DNA of 64,000 bases, from contig CM040743.1 in the NCBI GenBank assembly GCA_022829145.1, positions 10,062,146 through 10,126,145 on the forward strand, given 5' to 3'. A program made the translations under genes and the position numbers. The notes under the pieces are model-generated. The model had not been told where the DNA came from. It ran no database searches and worked only from the letters and a program-made list of their open reading frames with translations. Below, piece by piece: positions 58,996 through 64,000 of this stretch (within the stretch, counting starts at the first letter, position 1; each line of letters starts with the position of its first letter). The stretch comes from Albula goreensis. Its lineage: Eukaryota; Chordata; Actinopteri; Albuliformes; Albulidae.

Positions 58996-61682
58996 CCTGA
59001 GTAACACAGCACCTCTGTTTGAGCACTAGACGCACCAACGAGGAAATCTACCAGAGCAGCTGCAACTTTTCGAGTCCATGGACTTCAAATTATTACCACT
59101 TTGAATATGTACTGAATGTGTTATTGGACAATAACACTAAATTAAATGCTTAAAACTTTTTTTTATTTATTTATTGTGTTTTCTGTGGTATGCAGTTTCG
59201 CAGCTGCATTTCCGATACGTCTTTTCAATAAAGCTGCAATGAGTATCAGGTTTCAATTTAAAAAAAAAAAAATACGGTGGCCTTAGTATCATACAAAAGG
59301 AATAACATCTACAAAAGGAAAACAGGGCATAAATGGAGAGAACGTAATTAAACGAATGCATTAAAATAAATGCATAATTTTAATGAAAGATATAATTGTG
59401 GTACAAATAATATGAGTATATGGATGTCAAGTTTTACGTGATGTTTGTGATTGTGACTGCACGATAAAATCTTCCCCTTTCCTATTATACAGTTTTTTTT
59501 TATCCATTGAAGGGTTCACGTATTGAATTATTAAACCAAAGCTTTATTTATTAAAACCAGTGTTAATCATTTGATCTTGCTGAGGTAATTTTTTGTTGTA
59601 TTTCCTCCTTATGCATTGCGATTGTTCTACAATGCCCTCGTACCTCTGCACAAGAGTATGTAGCTCCTGCTGTCAGTGCTGGTAATGTGGCTCCCAGATC
59701 AGAACAAGGACCTTAACAAGATGTTTGTTTGCTTTCCACTTAAAATTCACGGCTATCGCTTTATTGTTGACCTAAAATGTATATCGCTAGAACTCCAAGT
59801 AAATAATGACAGGAAAATTTCAGCTCGAACAGGAAGGAACACAGAGTGTGGTCTCCTTGGTGATAAACAGTATCTGCCTTTCCTCCAGAGATTAATTACA
59901 TTCACCAAACAGTGAAGTGTTTCAACATGAGTCATTTGACTGGGATGAATTAGTCAATCAGCGCTCCCTTCCTTCTTTTTGTTTCGCTCATGGCCGTCCT
60001 TTCTTCTTCCTCTCAAACATAACACAGTTTAAGGGAGAGTGCAGAAATAATTCACAATGCTAAGTAATACACTAACCTCATTTCTGAGAAAAACATGGAG
60101 ATACAGTTCAGAGCTGTGATCATATCGCAGTCATGCAAACAATGCTTACCACAACTACAATCGTAACAACTGATTCACGTATTAATTAACGGCTGGGCCA
60201 TTAGCAAGCTGGAGGAAGACAGAGATAGAGATGAAAGCCCTTATTTACCCATGTTCTCATACAAATGTTAATAATTTGACCTATAAATGGATATAGGTCT
60301 GTTACCCATTTATTGCATCTTCCTAAGAATAATTTTGAAACACCTCAGCTGAAGTGTTACATGCATCTCTGCCTACTACTGTAACCACTGAAATCACATG
60401 TTTTGCCAATAACTAAGCCTAAAAAGGTTCATTGAATGAATTAATTTGACTGCATTCATGTTCTGAAGTTGTGTAAGCTGCCATGCTTCAACACAATTGT
60501 ATGTAATTTAAATATGTTACAATTCAGTAGAATGAGATTTCAAGACAACAAAATGCATTTGGAAAGGTTTATTGAATGCTGGACAGAGGTTTGATATTGG
60601 GCTTGGAGTCCACAGGGGGCTAACACTGTGCTGGATGTTGAGTTGTGTTCCCCCATGGACCACTGGGAAAAATAAAAGGAAGGAAATGTGAGAGAACACC
60701 GTTTGAAAGGTGGAGATGGGGAGGAGGAGGGATGCCGGAAGCAATTAGCATGAGGGGAATATTTCGGACACTCCCCTCCCCATCCGTGTATTTCAGATTG
60801 GCTGGTGACGTTGTTTGGTTGAGGGGTTGTCTGAATAATATGTCTTCCAAACCTTAGATTTATCAAACTCCAATTATTTTATTTGTGTAATCTTTATATT
60901 CTTAAAATAAAAAAATATAAATACATTGATCAAATACAATAATAATTCATCTAGAAATGTATGTATAAATTAAGCACCACCTTTATGATGCTGAATCTGT
61001 GATTTTAATTGAGTTATTTGAACTTTTGCATATTAATTGCCATTAACTTATCACTGCCCCAAACAGAGGAGAAATAAATTAATAATATGGCCTGGAGCAG
61101 TCCTGAAATGTGTTCAGACCTGAGAATAAGCCTATGAGAACTGAAAAACAACTAAAACTGAAAAAATGTCAATTTACAATCAAATTTTTCCCAGCCAAAG
61201 TGAGGGATAGAGAGATGGAGGGCAGAGAAAACATGAGAGTGTAACTGTTGATATCCTGCAAGGCACATATGCACCAGTGTGTGGCACTACTGAGCGTGAA
61301 GCTGTGGGAGCTGGTTGGTCAAAGAAAGGTAGCAGACAATGTGGCCTGGAAAGTAGGGAGGTGTTAGACTCTTCTGCCTGTATTTCAAGAGAGGGAGAGT
61401 GAGTAAAATGAGGCTAGAGAAACAAGAGAAGGGCAGAGGAGAGAGAGAATGAGGGCCGCTGAGAGCAAGAGAAAAAGAGACTGAGAGAGAGATGGAGAAG
61501 GAACGAGTCCCCCCGAGAGAAAGAAGGATTTGTTGTTTTTTTCCATTGTGAGAACAAGACGAAACAAACAGAGTCCCCACTGACTCACTAAACAACCGAT
61601 TTTCCTGACCACAGGGATTCCAGCATGCAAATAGCATCAAGTGGAAACTCACAATAATACTCTTGTGGCATACAGGCATGCC

Positions 61683-61776
<94 letters not shown>

Positions 61777-64000
61777 ATCTATAACAAATTGCCTGGATAT
61801 GCTTTCTGTTGGACAATATCGATAAAGAAACTGGCTGCAAACGTCAGCTTGATCAATTCTTGCTAGAAATGAATGAATGGTGCAGTACAACCACCACTGT
61901 AAAATGCTGCTTAAAAGTTTAGGTTTCACTGGTGCTTGTTTTGCCAGAGTGCAATGAGGCGTGTGCTCAGGTAAAGGGAACCAGACAGGCACCATCTTCA
62001 CCAGTGTGTCATCTAATTGGTTCTCTTTTTAATGTATAAAATATTAGTTGAAATATGTAATGTTAACGCAAGAGTGATTCCCATGTTACATGTTTTTCCA
62101 AAGTGATGAGCTACACAGCAGGATGTGTGCCATTGGGCATTAGAAGAGAGGCATCTTGAAAACAATAAGTGGAAAAAGGTAGTTTATGTATTGGAATACT
62201 GTACATGCAGTGTACACTCTGATGTTTGGTTTGTATGTGTTTCAGGTTTTCGAGGCGGATGTCTTCATTTACTAACCTGCAGGACTTGCCAGATGGAGTT
62301 ACGCACCAGTTCAAACAGTATTGTTGCATGTTTGCACAGCTTGACATCTGAAACTGAAGGAGTATTAAGAAGGAGAACCACAGAGCTCAGCTGAGTCATG
62401 TCCAGGGAGGATGATATAAAAGACAATGTAAGGAGCAGATTTTCCACTAGATGCATTGTGTCTGCTCTCTTTTTGAGGGAGTTCCAAAGAGTGTGGTGTC
62501 AGTCTCAAACTACTGTACTGTACATTTTCACAATGCACATACAATGTCAGCAGAGATTCAGAATGGCTAGGACAATGCTCACATAACAGTAGCATGTGTG
62601 TGGAATCTTCTGATGTGAATTTTGCCTCCCTGAGAGGGAGGGATTCGTTATTTGGGATGTCTGCGTCTTGTTGCTCAACAGCATTAGTCAATGGATCGCC
62701 CACAGTCTGCCTGCAAAAGTTTCCCAAGATATGTTTTACTCTAAATCATGTCTGTGCAAGCTCAAATACCTGTTTCCAGCAGAACCTATACATTTATGAG
62801 CTGTTCCAGCTTGATAGCAGCCCTGACTGTGGCCCCTGAGCACAAAAGGGGAGCATCAAAAAATAAACTTGGTATTGCTCTGAGCCCCAGGTGGAGCTGG
62901 AGCAGAGCTGAACAGGGGCCAGGTTCAGTGTAAAGCATCCCTGGTGGAGTGCTAGCTCTGGGAATGCCCTGCACAACCACCACTAAGTCTGCTACATGAC
63001 ATGAATGAATCAGCAGATCCAGCCTATGGCGTGACACAGGCCAATGGCCTCCAGTCAGAGCACTGAATGAACAAGAGTAAGACCTGAGCCCTGGCATAGT
63101 GTCAGAGCAGTTGCTTGGGAACTTTCCAGAGTTATTTCACATCACAACATCAACCCATTCAAGTAAAATATGGCCTTAAGTGACCAAAATGACAGCCTGA
63201 AAGGACTCATTGGACTGAAGAAAGCAGGGAGCCAAATGAAAAAGTGAATTGGTAGTGAAGAGCTCTGCAACAGACCTTCCATAGTGGCAGTCACATGTCC
63301 AGCCCCTGGTGCCTGGCATGGCATGGCAAAGTGCACAAAACTTCAGGCTGTGGCTTCCCCCTGCTAGAGAGGGAAGCAGCGACAGTGCACTGTCATCGAA
63401 CAGGAAGAGAACTGGGGCGTTTAATGGAGCTCGTCCAAACACGAGACACCAGATCCCAAACTTAGACATGACCGATGACTCAGACACATAACCACACACC
63501 AGCCCGTTACTGTGGAGAGTGGAAAAACCCCGAACTGCCATTTTGCTTGTTTCATTTAGCTTGTGAGATGCATTCCTGTTTAACTCTTCACTTCATCTAC
63601 TTTAGGATGCTTTCATTCCCCTCAGTTCAGTAATGCAGGAAGCGCAAAACGTTGCTTTCCTAACTGGTCACATGTATCATGCTTTGAAAAAATATTTACC
63701 TGATTTTATTCTTTTTGTTGTGGTAGAACTATGTAGAGGAAATCTCAGAGAAAAATGACGATGAAACATATAATCTTCAAATGGGAAGAAGTAAATAAAC
63801 AATTAGGCCTGAATTAGGCCAGTGTAGGTCTGACTAACTTTGGCACTTACCATCACAACATGTCACAATCGAAAGAAATTCTATAAGACCTCCAGAAAAA
63901 AACTGTTGAACATGAATAAAGTTTTTCAGCTACATCTCTGTAGCAGTCAATCAGTTACAGTAAAGATGAAAGTATATCTTTGTCTTCTTGCTTTTGTATC
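58996..64000. other. Right flank, no gene recognised
   Basis: Holds a GA-rich tract (61386-61500) and (CA)n at 61685-61774. A minus-strand AATAAA near 60566-60573 follows a splice-acceptor-like site (tatttttcccag, about 60663), so an untranslated terminal exon of a minus-strand gene is possible here. No coding sequence supports it. Confidence 0.4.
61685..61774. repeat. (CA)n microsatellite
   Basis: About 45 CA units, the longest in the window. Confidence 0.98.

Noticed and set aside
58567-59004. 145-residue plus-strand open frame
   Set aside because: No domain or splice context, follows a (AGTT)n repeat, and its second half has wording typical of a dispersed fish repeat.
1-64000. CRISPR arrays, bacterial operons, tRNA or rRNA genes
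   Set aside because: None seen; the tandem repeats are vertebrate micro- and minisatellites without unique spacers, and no tRNA A/B-box pair or rRNA block was recognised by eye.

Overview
The window is nuclear DNA of a ray-finned fish, most likely a teleost. Genes are split by GT-AG introns, intergenic DNA is AT-rich, and there are very many long (CA)n/(TG)n microsatellites and decayed fish-type transposons. It is not bacterial: there are no operons, and most long open frames are translated simple repeats.

Layout. 1-7080: the 3' four coding exons (+ strand) of an A-type ephrin, best matched to efna1; the signal-peptide exon lies left of the window or was not found. A long 3'UTR ends at a poly(A) signal at 7057. 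7.1-13.1 kb: no gene recognised. 13100-13378: intact single-coding-exon dpm3 (- strand), with a probable 5'UTR intron and a ZNF143-like promoter motif. 14.1-21 kb: no gene recognised; microsatellites, a 37-bp minisatellite, a 14-bp-arm hairpin and a CTCF-like site. 21015-34609: complete trim46 (- strand), 12 coding exons and 795 codons, every splice phase consistent, one GC-AG intron, a second possible first coding exon at 33433-33456, and a Penelope-like retroelement 3' end in one intron. 37.6-40.2 kb: an S100-family gene (- strand) with a TATA box, non-coding exon 1 and poly(A) signal, but an apparent 1-nt frame break at its coding-exon junction. Its exon 2 abuts a 26-bp minisatellite. 43.8-46.9 kb: transposon-derived DNA, including a full and an internally deleted copy of one family. 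47.4-53.2 kb: s100a1 (+ strand) with a candidate TATA box and first exon beside a long (CA)n tract. 53.3-64 kb: no gene recognised.

The gene set (efna1, dpm3, trim46) matches the human 1q22 neighbourhood EFNA1-DPM3-TRIM46, which supports the names. Here trim46 sits beside S100 genes, which in human are at 1q21.3. The genes do unrelated jobs: axon guidance/angiogenesis (ephrin-A1), ER dolichol-phosphate-mannose synthesis (DPM3), axon-initial-segment microtubules (TRIM46) and Ca2+ signalling (S100A1). They are linked by ancestry rather than by pathway. No wholly new system was found. The main points are the broken-looking S100 gene, the dual first exons of trim46, the array of donor-like hexamers before an S100 exon, and the mobile-element structures. 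All homology calls are from memory of the families; no search was run.
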